Position numbers and translations under genes: made by a program
Shown here: one piece after another, positions 11,998-23,476 of the stretch
How positions within the stretch are numbered: the first letter of the stretch is position 1
Layout of the letters: each line of letters begins with the position of its first letter
Assembly (NCBI GenBank): GCA_037179385.1
Contig: CM074195.1
Coordinates: forward strand, 30,646,222 to 30,710,221
DNA length: 64,000 bases
Reading direction: 5' to 3'
Source of the DNA: Holothuria scabra
Lineage: Eukaryota > Echinodermata > Holothuroidea > Aspidochirotida > Holothuriidae
The notes under the pieces: generated by a model
Seen by the model: the letters and a program-made list of their open reading frames with translations, nothing else
The model's database searches: none
What the model was told of the DNA's origin: nothing

Positions 11998-12345
11998 TTC
12001 TTCTGGCAAAGGCAACATGCTTTGTTTCCCTTTAAAATTAAAATTTTTTATGTTCTTGAACACTTCCTGTTTGCTTGCATAACATGTTGCACAAGGTGGG
12101 CTTAATTAATTACGTCACCTCATAACAGTAAGACTGCTATCACACATTCGTTCAAGGTGCAGTAACCTTTGGAAAAACAAAGAAATACAAAGATTGTAAT
12201 TTGAGTAGTACAAGAATGACATCACAAATTGCTGCGCAATGTACCATTTTAATTTGAGTGAATTAACTTCATTATTTGATATCTCAGCTCAGGTGTGTCC
12301 TATGAAGATAGGAGTTAAACTGCTAGAATTGATTTTTTATGGTCT
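11998..12345 (+). repeat. Dispersed repeat, uninterrupted copy
   Basis: The sequence from 'catgctttgtttccctt' and 'ctgtttgcttgcata' to 'caatgtaccattttaa', 'ctatgaagataggagtta' and 'tagaattgat' recurs at 49738-49842 plus 50767-50880. There it is split by a MITE. This copy shows the unsplit arrangement at 12238-12252, although the two copies also differ by an indel of about 150 bp. Confidence 0.65.
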
Positions 12346-12349
12346 TGCA

Positions 12350-14825
12350 TATATATATTTTTTGGTTTAATTTTTACATGAGGTACATTTTAAAGACAGT
12401 GTTGAACAAACAGAACTCCTCCGTAAATAAAAAAAAAATGTTTCCTCTTATCCATACAATTAATAAGTTTAATAAAGTTTATTTCTTTAGGAATATTTAC
12501 ATCTGGAGGTTTGTGGTAAACCTAGGTTTAAGAGCCGGAAAAGCTTACCGATTGATAGCGTACTTGAAGTTTTATAATCAGTTTTATGTAATAGGATTAA
12601 TACCGAAGTTGCCTTGAGAAGCCTACGTTAAAAAAGGTAAGTCATTTAATTCCACGAAAGAATGACGTAATTTTCCAATTTAAATAATGCAAGCACAATG
12701 TCTCGAGACATATTAACCCAAAAGCTATGTTAAGGCGTCGCGTATGAAAAATATGAATGTATTGCCAGTCGTAAATGAAAAAGACATGAGAGCTGATCCT
12801 CGAGAAAACTTTTCCCAAAAGGATTTTTGAACAAAGGTAAAATTACACGGGTTACTTCCTTACTTGAAAAGGATGATATTAATGAAACTGAATATTGGGG
12901 GTTGCCAAGTAGCTGTTGCTAGCGCAGATTCCCTGAAAATCGCTGACGTTTATAATGCTCCAGGTCACGACAGTTTCTTTAACATTGGTGCGGGTCTTCA
13001 CGCTTATACTTACTTAGCCTTGGGGTTTTTTGCATTTACAGCGACGAAATACTTATACGTATCAATGCCTAACCTACGGAAGACGAAATTTAAATTTGAG
13101 ACCTTTTTTTTATTTGACACACAAAGTAATGCTAAGTACAGGACACCACTGTTATACATGATTATCTATGTCAGTTGATGCCTATGTAAATGGAGATGGT
13201 GAACATAACCATACACACGGAAAAAAAAATAAAAATCTATTCCAAGCTTAAAGGTAAAGAGCAGTCCCCCAACTTATTTTGAAGAACAAGATAAATAGCA
13301 CAATTTTCCTCTATTTCTCTTCAAAGTATCTTTCCTTACATTTAATGATTTAACTGTTGCATATTCAAGGTAAAGCAAGCAGTTATTTCTAGTAAATTTC
13401 ACATTCGAAGAGAAAAAACATTGTCACGTGACTCCTAACAGCCAATCATGAAACCGGACAGTCTACTACACTTCTTCAATTTGGAATGACTGCTCCTGCC
13501 TTTTAAGTAAAATTGTTCTACCCCGTTATAGTTCTAGGGAAAAGAAGTACCCAAAAGCGTAATAAGACACTCAGAATGATTGACGTTTTCTGTGCTTGTT
13601 CTCCGAAAACCTTGCGGTGCCACGGATTTTATAGAAATTAGTTCTTCAGACCCGTTAAGTAACATAATGCTTGCCTGTACCTTGCATGTGTAATAAAGAA
13701 TAGGATAAATCCTATATTGCTTATGTGTAATTTTACTATATTACAAAACATATGTGCACATTTTGTGAATTTTGGGAAAAGTTTTACTTTCAACTTTTGA
13801 AATTGCTGTTTCACCTAAACTTTGTTTGAAAAGATGCATATGTTACCGGAGGAGCCAGTGTCCATTTTTTACGTTCTCGATCCTTGTTCTCTAATATCGT
13901 GACATCATTTTTTTCAACTCATCGGATTCGTATCAAAGAAAGCAGTCGCTTTGGCCTTTGTATGCTTTACAAAAATAAGACTTGGTTTGAATTGAATGTG
14001 TGAATTAACAAATACAACACAGTTCAGTGAAAAGATGGCCGCTTCCATGCGTGTCAAGCGGATTAACAAGGAAACGAACATTCCCCAAACGCCAGTGGAA
14101 TATTTTTTAATCATTTTATTGGAGAACAATCTTCCGGTCATGGAGCAACTAGTACGTTCTTATGGCAAATAACTATAAATGACAGCCTATTCTAACTACA
14201 GACCTCATTTTAATTTGTAGGGGTAGGCTATTAGCATTAGGCAGTCTATTACCTCAGTGACATATACAAGTACTTCGACACATATATGTCAGTGTCCACA
14301 TATGAAGGTACCACCTAAGCATCTGTCCAGTCTTTCCTACGATAGAAGTTTCCTCCCTCTGGAATTACCCCCGGAATGGCCATGAAGGATGCCGATTTTA
14401 AATGGGTTGGCTCAGTTCTCCTTCCCCTTTGAATTTGTTTGGCCTTTTCAAGAAGCTTAGATGCTAAATGTTGCAATATTTTCGATTTTGACAGGAATAG
14501 TTTGCAAAGTTGAATTTTGGTCGTTAATGGGGATAAAACTGAAAATTTTCTGTCTTTACACGCACCCTAAAGCCATGTACGCAACCTTTTTGAAGTAAAA
14601 TTTGTATACGTTTAGGAGTCAGATAAAGAGCATTAGTGATCAACATAGGCGAAAGGAAACATTTAAGTTTGTCTTGCCCACAAAACGTATTTCTGCCATA
14701 AAGACGATATACGCGGAGTGCCACCATTAGATTGCTTGGAGCGCGCAGGAAACTTCGAAAAGAGAGACCCCTCAGACAGCCGGAAATAGCATGTCCCGGA
14801 CTTATAATGAAAAATCCAAGTAGTA
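12350..14825. other. No gene recognised
   Basis: AT-rich and low complexity in places. The largest frame (12864-13178, 104 codons) has no recognisable motif, no flanking splice context and no homologue that I know. Confidence 0.4.
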
Positions 14826-14829
14826 TCTT

Positions 14830-15180
14830 TTATTTTGAAATGCTTTTTTAATACATATCGAAATTGATTTTCGATCACTTCTCCTTAGCTCCGTTATACC
14901 TCATTCGATGTACCTTGTTCTATCTCCTGCACCGTCGGGGAAGGACGGCAATTTCCTTCCGAGAGGCTTAAAATGAAAGTAAAAGACTGGAGTTACTTTA
15001 TTGATGATCATGAACTTTTTTTATGAACTATTTTTTCCTTTTGTAACGCTATTTTAATGCATATCTGAATTTGTTTTAGTCATTTATTTCTAGTTTAGCT
15101 GTCCCTCACCCCATCTTCAATCCGCAAGGTCTTACCCTTGTCGGGGAAGGTTGCCCTCCTCCTGTTGTTGAGAAAATTTA
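14830..15180 (+). repeat. Degenerate two-unit tandem repeat (~210 bp period)
   Basis: The segment from 'tgaaatgcttttttaatacatatcg' through 'gtcggggaaggacggcaattt' resembles the following segment 'gtaacgctattttaatgcatatctg' through 'gtcggggaaggttgcc', offset by about 210 bp. Divergence is high. Confidence 0.4.
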
Positions 15181-16734
15181 ATTTCGTCGGGGAGTCCTAA
15201 AATTCATTTGAAGCCACCTTATAACGTGACATATTTTCAAATACGTTGGAAGTAAAATCATTTATAATCTGGGGTTCGGGCAGTCACGTAGAAAATCTCA
15301 TCTATTTAGCGGACCTTGCAATTGAGTACAACGAAGATTCTTAATAGAGACAAAAACGCTGGTATGTTTTAAATTGCGTTGCATAGTTTACACCCGAAAG
15401 AGACAAAAACATTTCACTAATTGTAGCAATACCTTTTACCTGGTGATTTTCTGATCACTTAGCAAGTTGGGTTTTTTTTTGTTGTTGAAGTGAAACTTTC
15501 ATATCAAAGGAAAGCTCAAAATAACGACTGCTTCATTACTGGTTACAAGTCTGGGAAAGCGATTTTCGGTTGTTTGAGGCGTTAGATATTTTAACAATTT
15601 TCTGGAAGCTCCGCGCCAACTGATGGTGGCGCTCCGCTTAGATATATAGTGTTTCGGTTGAACAGACTACTTAAAAGAACAATTCATGCTCGTAAATTAT
15701 TCTTCTTTTTTGGGCAATAGTATGAAGTGAAAAATTTTTTGCGTAAAAATGCTCAAAATATTGACTGCTTTGTTTTTATTTACGATTCCGGGAAATGTCA
15801 TTTCCTGCTGTCGGGGGGGGGGGGGGTTCTCAATTTTCAAAAATTTCTGTGCTCTTTCGGGTAGAATTTCAAAAAGAAAACAAACAAACAAACAAACAAA
15901 TTCGCCCATTCCCAATTTGAAACGCTCCCGTACGTCTGTGTCAATTTATAAAATACAGAACTTTAAACATATCGGAAGCCAAACTTTTCGGCGGGAAAAT
16001 TTTCCCAATATGGTCCGAGGGTCTTAATATGCATGATGATTTTAGGTAGCCCAAACAAAACTACAGATCATCCCGACTTGAATTTTCGTATGAGAAGATT
16101 AGATCCTTTCATAAAACCCCCAAATCTGTCCTAAAATTACAACTTTTCTCCAGTAAAGGCTACAGAATGTTAAAAGTGGCAAAATTTTCTAATTTCGATG
16201 AATACTACGTAAAATAAATAGCCAAAGCCAACTCTATTAATTACCCCAACATTCTATTTAATTTTGCTCTGGATCAGTTGAAAGCCATATCATGATTATA
16301 CCCCCAAACCGTTCGAAAAAAACATATTTTCTTACATTAAATTCCGAAATTTCTTTTCATACAAACTTCTAGTGTTGTGTTGAAGCCTTAGTACATTTTC
16401 CGTTTTCGCCTTTACAACGTTTTTGATTTTGCCCATATGAAGGACAGATTCTTCAATAAACATCCCAACTTTTTAATGGTCCTCAAAAAAGCCAAATTTC
16501 TTTCAAAAAATTTAAATTTTGTCTGTCAAAATTAATTCAAGATTTTTATCTAGGCCTATTTGTTGAAAAGAAAGCTACGCGCGCCTCAAAATCTACTAAG
16601 TTGCGTCACATCGGAACTTATTCAAAGCCTTTGTCAGGGCCTTGAAATGCTGCCCCCTCTCGGGAGGCTTGGCCCCCCTATCGGGGAAATCTTGGCGCCA
16701 CCCCTGCCACCAGTCAACAGTGTGAATTTTCCAA

Positions 16735-17570
16735 CACTTCTTTCACAAAATTCCGGATTCTCTGTAATAAAAGCTCACATATTAATCACTATTTGTTTCA
16801 AAAAGCAAAATTTTCCGCGCGCTCTGCGCGCCGCAAGTTTCAATTTCTAATGCACTACGGTGCTTGCTCATACCTTCATTTGGTAAAATTTGTAAAAACT
16901 CTGGAAATGATAAAATCGGAAATTTGCGACACCAGTTGACTTTAGTGTGGTTTTCCCACATTAAATTCCCAATCATTTTCTCCAGTGTTAAGGTCCACAT
17001 TGATAGTAATTTGTTTCAAAAAGCAGAACTTTCCGGTCGCATTGCAATTCCTTATACAGTTGTCATTTGTGCTTGCTCATAACTTTAGTTTGGTAAACAT
17101 TTCCGAGCTCTGGAAATGACGAAACTGAAAATTTGCCATATACATATGACACCATATCATCAGTTTACAACTACAGTGCTATTTTCTTAAATTTTCTTTC
17201 ATAAAATTCCAAATTTTATCCAATTTAATCTCTTGACTTTTAAAATGTAGTCGGAGAGCCTAGCGTAACATTACGTACAACCAGGGAGCTGCTAATAGCA
17301 GCTCCTTGGATTAGCAGCTCCCTGGTACAACGATGTTTGGTCGTCGTGAAATCTCAGATTTGTCAGTAGGAAATGCAGATTCTTCAGTAACTCCCATTGC
17401 AACTTTTCAAATTTTCTTACAGGAAGCACTGTCACAGAATCCAAAATTTTCTGCAATAAATGATCCACATTTTCAAACACTCCTTTAAAAAGGGGAAAAT
17501 TTCGGCGCTCTTCGCGCACCGCAAATTACGTCCCTATGCAGTGGTGTTCACACTTTAAAAAAATCGGAAC
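16735..17570 (+). repeat. Degenerate ~215-bp tandem array with GC-rich palindromic core
   Basis: Landmarks recur at 210-220 bp: 'gtgcttgctcata' at about 16859 and 17069, 'tttgtttcaaaaagca' at about 16792 and 17010, and 'ctctggaaatga' in two units. Two positions carry a GC-rich near-palindrome ('cgcgcgctctgcgcgccgc' at about 16818 and 'cggcgctcttcgcgcaccgc' at about 17502). Open frames here are repeat translations. Confidence 0.55.
17281..17325. repeat. Perfect 16-bp inverted repeat hairpin
   Basis: CCAGGGAGCTGCTAAT (17281-17296) is followed by a 13-base loop and its exact reverse complement (17310-17325). The loop holds a third partial copy (AGCAGCTCC), so alternative foldings exist. It sits inside the ~215-bp array. 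Confidence 0.85.
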
Positions 17571-17624
17571 ATATTTGGGTGCTTGTCCCCCTGGAAAATG
17601 TCCGGTTACGCCACGTCTATTGTT

Positions 17625-17770
17625 CATATTATAGGACATGAATTGTGATGTACTGGGAGCACTTCGATAACACGTTGGAGTCATATACTTTACTCACACT
17701 GAAGCAACAAACTGAAATTGTGTATGGATGAAGATGAGTTTTAGACAGTTGTGGTTGGGACTTAGTATCA
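17625..17770 (+). repeat. Dispersed repeat, 'AAAGGGCCAAT' family, 3' part
   Basis: It shares 'gtcatatactttactcac', 'tgaagcaac' and 'ggatgaagatga' with better copies at 28429-28690 and 46771-47015. Divergence is high. Confidence 0.4.
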
Positions 17771-18225
17771 AGGTACCAAGTACCAAGAAATTTAGATCTG
17801 TTTTTGGGTGAGAGGATTAGATTAGGTCTTTAATGGTACCGAATTGTATACCCGTGTCTGTATTGAACACACCTTCATGAGGAGATTATAATTTAACCAA
17901 CATGCGTGGTACAGTGGTACTATAATTTTGCAACAACTTCTAATTTCAATTCAATTTCAATTTATATTTCTTACATTTGGAGTAAAACTACACGTTTCTC
18001 GTAATTCGTAGGTCGTAACTCAATCAAGAGATTTTCTTTGTCCTGACAGGGGTCCCTCAAAAACGTGGGAAAGCCTAAGGGGGCAGGGGATGGAAAAAAT
18101 GTGAGAACCTGGGTAATATATGATTGGCACTTAAAAGAGACTTAAATTCGTTTATACAATACGCCCGACTGTCTGTACCATACGGAAGTAGCTATAGTTA
18201 GCCCCTGTGTGGTTACCCTACCCCT

Positions 18226-18488
18226 TATAGACGAATCCGGAGAAATTGTAATGGTCTGATTTTATTCGGTCATTTCTGGGGTCCATCAACTTTAATCTTT
18301 AAATTTCCTTCCTTAGCTGTTCCATCGATGGTTGTTCATTGAAGTGTTTCTTAGATTTCTCAACTTAAACTGAATATGAAGATTTGAAATTTACGTAGAC
18401 AATAAATGAAGACTATTAAAGACTGATTGACCCGCTAATGGCTGCCTGCAGTCACTTAAAACAAATCCTAATCGGATTCGCCTTTAGG
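18226..18488 (-). mobile_element. MITE, TATAGACGAATCCG family (copy 4)
   Basis: It starts TATAGACGAATCCGGA and ends near 'cggattcgcctttagg'. Its left part matches the reverse complement of the right part of copy 3 ('atggtctgatt' against 'atggtttgatt', 'gtccatca'), so it is inverted relative to copies 1-3. About 263 bp, no coding capacity. Confidence 0.75.
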
Positions 18489-18494
18489 ATGCAG

Positions 18495-20595
18495 CAACCT
18501 TTCAGTTCCCGACGTTTCTTTTGTAACACCATTCTTATTTAAGAGATCTGGGACATGTCGCGATAACAAGAAATCTATCCACGTGTCCACAGACATTAAA
18601 GGGAAATATTGTGTTTGTTTTTCAAGGCAATTTTACCCTTTTAAAACCAATATTTATTGGCGAAGGGTAATGAACAATTACAAACAAGAAAGTATGGTAG
18701 CCTTCTTTACAAGAAACAAGTTTCCATCAGATAGAAATTCAGTTGTGTGGTGCCCAAGAATACTTTGTTCACCCACTCTCTCAACATTTCAAAAGATACA
18801 GGTTCCATAACTCTTCTTGTGCGTTATTTTTTCAGGAGTTGAAGCTACTGCTGGGGTTTATTGTTGAAACCGAATGATTTGAAAATGACTAGAGCTTTAC
18901 TTTTAATGCTATGTTGGAGCATTTTAAATGCAGTACTACCCTTTGAAGAGCAATCGAGCACGTTTTTGAACCAAAGAGCTGTGTGGCTACCCTGGTTAAA
19001 TTTAACCGGGTTTTTTTTAGATAGCACGTGAAAAAATGCTTATGAAACGTCTATTCTTCACTTCATAATTCCTCAGACAAATACGTCTAGATGTGGATAA
19101 AAGCGGTTACAATGAAATTAATCGAAGCGAAGAAACTGTTAGGTCGAGGGGGAAAATTCCTTCCTAGATCAAAGTAAGGTGAGTTATTCATTCAAGAACA
19201 ATCCGTGGTTTTCTACATCTGGACTTGCTTTTTAAAAGATACAAAAGTTGAGCTAAAGTTGAGCTAGGACGTGACTTTAATGTTTAATAAATTTTCTTCA
19301 AGGTTTAATAATGCTATAAATAAAATTGATTGTCGGCAGAGGTGGAAATGAATTGCTAATGTTTTGCATTTTGCAACAGATTTGGAGATTGATACCTCAC
19401 TGCTACATTTTGTATGTACTTGTCAAGGTTGACTTGCACTGAATGTATTACGACTAGGGAGCTGATGTTGCAGTTTCGCGTTACGACGCAGCCAGGTTTC
19501 AACGGGTTAAGAAATAATTGTATTGAAAAATTCAGTTTCTTTAGGAAATATACACCTTTCGTAATGTGAATTTTGTCAAGTTTGAGCCACCAGAACATTA
19601 TAAAATAATGAACAGATGAAAGAATAAACGTAAGCAAGAGATCACTATAACGTTTACACCTGTTGGACTAGATTTATGCAGGGAAGTGTCACAACTTCCT
19701 GATCAATGACTACTATGATGGACTGTACGACGGTTTATACTGTAGGTCAAACATCTCATGTTGCAAATTATCCTTTAATTTTATTGCTACTCACCGTAAT
19801 AATTTTTTATAATTGTAATGAAAATTGCAACCGTTGCTAATGTTCAAATTACATGCTCAGGTCGATGGACCTCACAAGGATGACAGTGTATAAAATAAAC
19901 GTTAATGAGAGATATAGTGAAAATGAATGAAACTTGGCTAAATAAACTACATTAAGCGGTTGTTTCGTAGAACGGTAGCAGTTCTCATGTGGTAATAATA
20001 AATGTATATATGTAAGAATAAGTCAAAATGTTTTCATTAATGAAAAACGGTAAGGTATGGGGATACCAGTCCGTGTGATCGTGTACTACTGGCGGTAGGA
20101 AAGGACACCCATACTAACAGACTTCTTATACACATTAAGTTTACAAATCATATTAATACCTGAATTTCCATGTTTTTGATAAAGTGGCTTTGAAACTTTT
20201 GAATTTGTTCCTACGAGACTTTGGGGTATTCCTGTTGAGTGGTTAAGAGCAATTTATTTTTCAACTTTAATAATTAATTTCGTTTCACAGTAACATTGTT
20301 CCAATCGGGCAAGGAATCATTAAGCTCACAGGGGGAAAATTTCCTTTTTACGTTTTCACACACTGTTTTAATGGGAACACGTTAGTGTATAGTAAAATAC
20401 GTATGGGGTACGAAATATACCTAATTACTTCAGTGTTGACCAAATTACGGACGCCTATCTATTAACACGTATAACTAATGGACCATTGAATTAACGTACA
20501 TGTATATGTTTTTAAAGGCGAAATAAACTGTTATGTATTTTATTGTTTTTCATTTCGCTTAAACGTATCAATATATACAAATTTCCCATAATGTT
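18495..20595. other. No gene recognised
   Basis: Scattered short frames only; I see no repeat or exon signal that I would defend. Confidence 0.4.
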
Positions 20596-20748
20596 CAATC
20601 TAGTGGTATATATAGATATATATATATATATATATATATAACCGTAATAGTTAAAATTAATTAATAATGTTAACCAGGCAATGGGAAAGTGTTCAACCCC
20701 GTGAAGGGAGCTGTAATACTGAAAGGGTTGCAATAAGTTCTTACAACA

Positions 20749-20808
20749 TAGCTTTACAGAACTGTTTCGTAAGGGCCAATAATGTAGGTCCTTACTCCTC
20801 AGAAGCCT
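20749..20808 (-). ncRNA. Hammerhead ribozyme motif, palindrome left arm
   Basis: On the minus strand: CTGAGGA box, stem II of GTAAGG..CC closed by GG..CCTTAC over a loop (one A/C mismatch), GAAA box, stem III ACAG/CTGT with a 2-base loop, then cleavage triplet GUA. Stem I is GGCTT against AAGCT just outside the core. All conserved core positions that I can check are present. Folded by eye only. Confidence 0.75.
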
Positions 20809-20835
20809 GAAGTAGAATTCTACTTCAGGCTTCTG

Positions 20836-20893
20836 AGCTTCTGAGGAGTGAGGACCTACATTATTGGCCCTTACGAAACAGTTCTGTGAAGCT
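20836..20893 (+). ncRNA. Hammerhead motif, palindrome right arm, altered cleavage site
   Basis: Same architecture as its mirror copy: CTGAGGA, stem II (GTGAGG..CC with GG..CCTTAC, one G-U pair), GAAA, stem III ACAG/CTGT, stem I AGCTT with AAGCT. The base after stem III is G, so the triplet reads GUG. Position 17 in working hammerheads is normally not G, so this copy is probably inactive. Confidence 0.65.
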
Positions 20894-20924
20894 ATGTTGT
20901 AAGAACTTATTGCAACCTCTTCAG

Positions 20925-20960
<36 letters not shown>

Positions 20961-21003
20961 GATATATATATATAGGTCGCTGGTTCACATATATATATAT
21001 ATA

Positions 21004-21101
<98 letters not shown>

Positions 21102-21204
21102 AATACAAATAATTCCCCAAAAAACAAGACTGGACAGAGTGCTCAATTCTGCAAGCAGAAGAGCGGATATCGACCATGTATTTATGCTGTAAAAGCAAAC
21201 AAAA

Positions 21205-21246
21205 CCCTACTTAAAGTTTCTCACAAATCAATGCGATCGTCAGGGG
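21205..21246 (-). ncRNA. Hammerhead ribozyme motif in PLE A
   Basis: On the minus strand: CCC-CTGACGA, stem II TCGCA/TGTGA (one G-U pair) over TTGATT, GAAA, stem III ACT/AGT with a tiny loop, triplet GUA, then GGG pairing back to CCC. Weaker pairs extend stem I past one mismatch. It lies just after the endonuclease frame. Confidence 0.7.
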
Positions 21247-22803
21247 ATCTCGGTTAACAATGAACACAAGCCTTCGCCGTTCTGGGTTTTTAACCATTGC
21301 CCGCTTGAGTAACTTTCTTTGGGTGTGTGGTGATGGCGGCATTGTGATAGAATCTCCGATCTTTTGTTCAAGAGGTTGGGGGAACGGTGATCGACTATAG
21401 CAAGTTTTTCAGCTTGACAAAGGTTACAAAAGCCAGATGGAGTTCTATGTGTGTTTGACTGTGCTAATATGTGCCAACGAGTTGTAAAAGCCTGGCCGCT
21501 CCTCTTAAGGGACCAAACGTGTTTAGAGAGCTCGGTTTCTTTTTCATGACGTTCCAAGTTAAAAGATTTCTTGTGGTTGTTGTACCTTTCCTTGAATGGG
21601 CCGCCAGACATGCCTATGTATGAGTGTGTGGCATCGTTACTAGTGACTTCAGCCTTGTAGACTACGGCTGATGTGAGGCACTTCCCATCAAGGGGACAAG
21701 AAATTTTAACCCTGCAGTTACAGCCGCGATTTGGGGGTGTAGCAGTTTTCTTTGAAAGCACCTTAGAGTTGTGGTTGCTTATGACGGCTTTCATGTTTTT
21801 CATGCAACTATAACTGACTTTCACAGTGTTTTTGTTAAATATTTTGTGCAGCTTATGCCCCGGGCAAAGTGTTTGGCTATGAGTTTGAGGAAAGCCCTGC
21901 CAACGTTAGATTTGACTGTTTTACTGAACGGGGGGTTGAACCAAATGACCTTCCTGTGCCTTTGCTTCCTCTTTCGCCTTGGGGTTTGCGGGCTCTCAAA
22001 GGGGTACTTCAGTTTATGTTGAAAGCCACTGGAGTCTAGTGCCTTTTGGTAGGCAGGCGCTGCAGCGTCAAAAACTGCTTGATTGCAAGAGAGCTCAGCA
22101 ATACGTTTGTTTACAGCCATTGGGATGTTTTTAAGTATGTTGGGTGGGTGGTTTGACTGGGTATTAATGAACAGGGGGGTGTCGTTGGGTTTCCTGTAGG
22201 GGGCATAGGTACCATCTCTCATATTAAGCGTGACATCGAGGAAATTTACGGTATGGAGATTAGTTTCGATAGTGATTTTCAGGTCGAACTCGTTGAAAAT
22301 TTTAATGAAATCCTTGCGGGCTCTGTCAGCGAGTCTTCCGGAGCGCGTTCTCAAGGATGCAAGTCCGTCGTCCCTGTAAAGTCCAACATCGGAGACACAG
22401 TCGTGCTTCCTAAGGCTGTTAAGGATGTAGAGACCGACCAGTTCACATACCTCAGCGCCATCGAAACTGCCCATTGTGACATCAAAGGAGTGGGGGTTGC
22501 TTCGTTTCGTCCAGGGTGTATTTTTACTAAACAGGACTGACTTTCTAGCATGCATGATGATAGAGAAGTCCAGTCTCGAGATATGCACACGCTGCTTAGC
22601 CCATGTGAGGGCGGTAGTGAGTAGCTGCTGAGAAATGGAGGGGTAGAAGTCCACAATATCAAAGGCCATAAAGGTACGGAACTGCTTATCCTTGAGGGAA
22701 GTAAACCAGTCAATGACTGCGGATGTGCTTCTCCACTGGTTAACTTTCGTGGCGGCCCGCAGATTTTCATTTACACGTTCAAGGATAATTTTACTGACTC
22801 GTG
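21240..22803 (-). pseudogene. PLE A reverse transcriptase + GIY-YIG endonuclease, broken
   Basis: The RT part is open over 21821-22837; its first ~12 codons come from the inverted neighbour and are not native. Counting from that frame's start, motif A is FDIVDFYPS (catalytic Asp near 60), motif B contains MGSFDGAEVCELVG (122-135) and motif C is YRDD (154-157). A thumb-like region follows to about 320. A frameshift near 21856 separates it from the endonuclease frame (21240-21824). That frame has the Cys-rich linker CNCRVKISCPLDGKC and the GIY-YIG core VVYKAEV...SYIGMS...FKERYNNHK. It ends with a CNLCQAEK motif. A second 1-base indel near 21317 alters the C-terminus, and the resulting stop falls inside the hammerhead box. 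The N-terminal RT region is absent. In an intact PLE this protein would nick target DNA and copy the element RNA into it; this copy cannot. Confidence 0.85.
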
Positions 22804-22808
22804 GGAAT

Positions 22809-23372
22809 AAGCTGCACAAAATATTTAACAAAAACACTGTGAAAGTCAGTTATAGTTGCATGAAAAACATGAAAGCCGTCATAAGCAACCACAACTCTAA
22901 GGTGCTTTCAAAGAAAACTGCTACACCCCCAAATCGCGGCTGTAACTGCAGGGTTAAAATTTCTTGTCCCCTTGATGGGAAATGCCTCACATCAGCCGTA
23001 GTCTACAAGGCTGAAGTCACTAGTAACGATGCCACACACTCATACATAGGCATGTCTGGCGGCCCATTCAAGGAAAGGTACAACAACCACAAGAAATCTT
23101 TTAACTTGGAACGTCATGAAAAAGAAACCGAGCTCTCTAAACACGTTTGGTCCCTTAAGAGGAGCGGCCAGGCTTTTACAACTCGTTGGCACATATTAGC
23201 ACAGTCAAACACACATAGAACTCCATCTGGCTTTTGTAACCTTTGTCAGGCTGAAAAACTTGCTATAGTCGATCACCGTTCCCCCAACCTCTTGAACAAA
23301 AGATCGGAGATTCTATCACAATGCCGCCATCACCACACACGCAAGAAAGTTACTCAAGCGGGCAATGGTTAA
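22809..23372 (+). CDS. GIY-YIG endonuclease domain of PLE A' (partial)
   Basis: The open frame actually begins at 22692 in antisense RT sequence. Native coding starts at about 22809 with KLHKIFNKNTVKVSYSCMK. It then has the Cys-rich linker (CNCRVKISCPLDGKC), the core VVYKAEV..SYIGMS..FKERYNNHKKSF, a conserved SKHVWSLK stretch, CNLCQAEKLAIV and a basic tail CRHHHTRKK, stopping at 23372. All are hallmarks of the PLE endonuclease. It differs from its mirror copy by an indel near the C-terminus, and its ending fits the family better. It has no RT of its own and probably no native start, so I regard it as a 5'-truncated fragment that happens to be open. Confidence 0.8.
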   Translation, partial: KLHKIFNKNTVKVSYSCMKNMKAVISNHNSKVLSKKTATPPNRGCNCRVKISCPLDGKCLTSAVVYKAEVTSNDATHSYIGMSGGPFKERYNNHKKSFNLERHEKETELSKHVWSLKRSGQAFTTRWHILAQSNTHRTPSGFCNLCQAEKLAIVDHRSPNLLNKRSEILSQCRHHHTRKKVTQAGNG

Positions 23373-23415
23373 AAACCCAGAACGGCGAAGGCTTGTGTTC
23401 ATTGTTAACCGAGAT

Positions 23416-23457
23416 CCCCTGACGATCGCATTGATTTGTGAGAAACTTTAAGTAGGG
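23416..23457 (+). ncRNA. Hammerhead ribozyme motif in PLE A'
   Basis: Plus-strand copy of the motif at 21205-21246: CCC, CTGACGA, stem II TCGCA/TGTGA, GAAA, short stem III ending in GUA, and GGG. It starts about 44 bases after the endonuclease stop. Confidence 0.7.
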
Positions 23458-23474
23458 TTTTGTTTGCTTTTACA

Positions 23475-23476
<2 letters not shown>

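Larger units (their letters stand above)
20641..20924. mobile_element. PLE terminal-region palindrome with two opposed ribozymes
   Basis: The arms 20719-20817 and 20818-20924 are reverse complements centred on GAATTC (20815-20820), with few mismatches. The right arm has an extra 8 bases ('cttctgag' duplicated at 20831-20840). Sequence left of the palindrome ('accaggcaatgggaaagtg', 'tcaacc', 'gtgaa') and the arm itself match fragment D at 42958-43090, which lies next to GIY-YIG coding remnants. So these are terminal sequences of a PLE family, present as opposed copies without their coding parts. Each arm contains a hammerhead-like fold. Confidence 0.75.
20602..21099. repeat. (TA)n arrays around the PLE terminal palindrome
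   Basis: Runs at about 20602-20640, 20925-20973 and 20987-21099 (the last over 100 bp). They flank the palindromic PLE ends at 20641-20924 and the 3' end of element A. The long tyrosine/isoleucine frames here are TA-repeat translations. Confidence 0.95.
21100..22806 (-). mobile_element. Penelope-like element A, 5'-truncated, minus strand
   Basis: It holds, in minus-strand order, the RT core from just before motif A, an RT-to-endonuclease linker, a GIY-YIG endonuclease and a terminal region with a hammerhead motif at 21205-21246. It then meets (TA)n. The 5' end stops abruptly at about 22806 inside the RT, at the head-to-head junction with a plus-strand copy of the same family. The endonuclease half is repeated in inverted orientation at 22807-23478. 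Confidence 0.85.

Noticed and set aside
20512..21198. 228-codon minus frame and a second overlapping frame full of Tyr-Ile repeats
   Set aside because: Translation of (TA)n arrays and the ribozyme palindrome, not a protein.
21771..22540. Open frames antisense to the PLE A coding region
   Set aside because: Shadow frames; the minus-strand frame carries the RT motifs.
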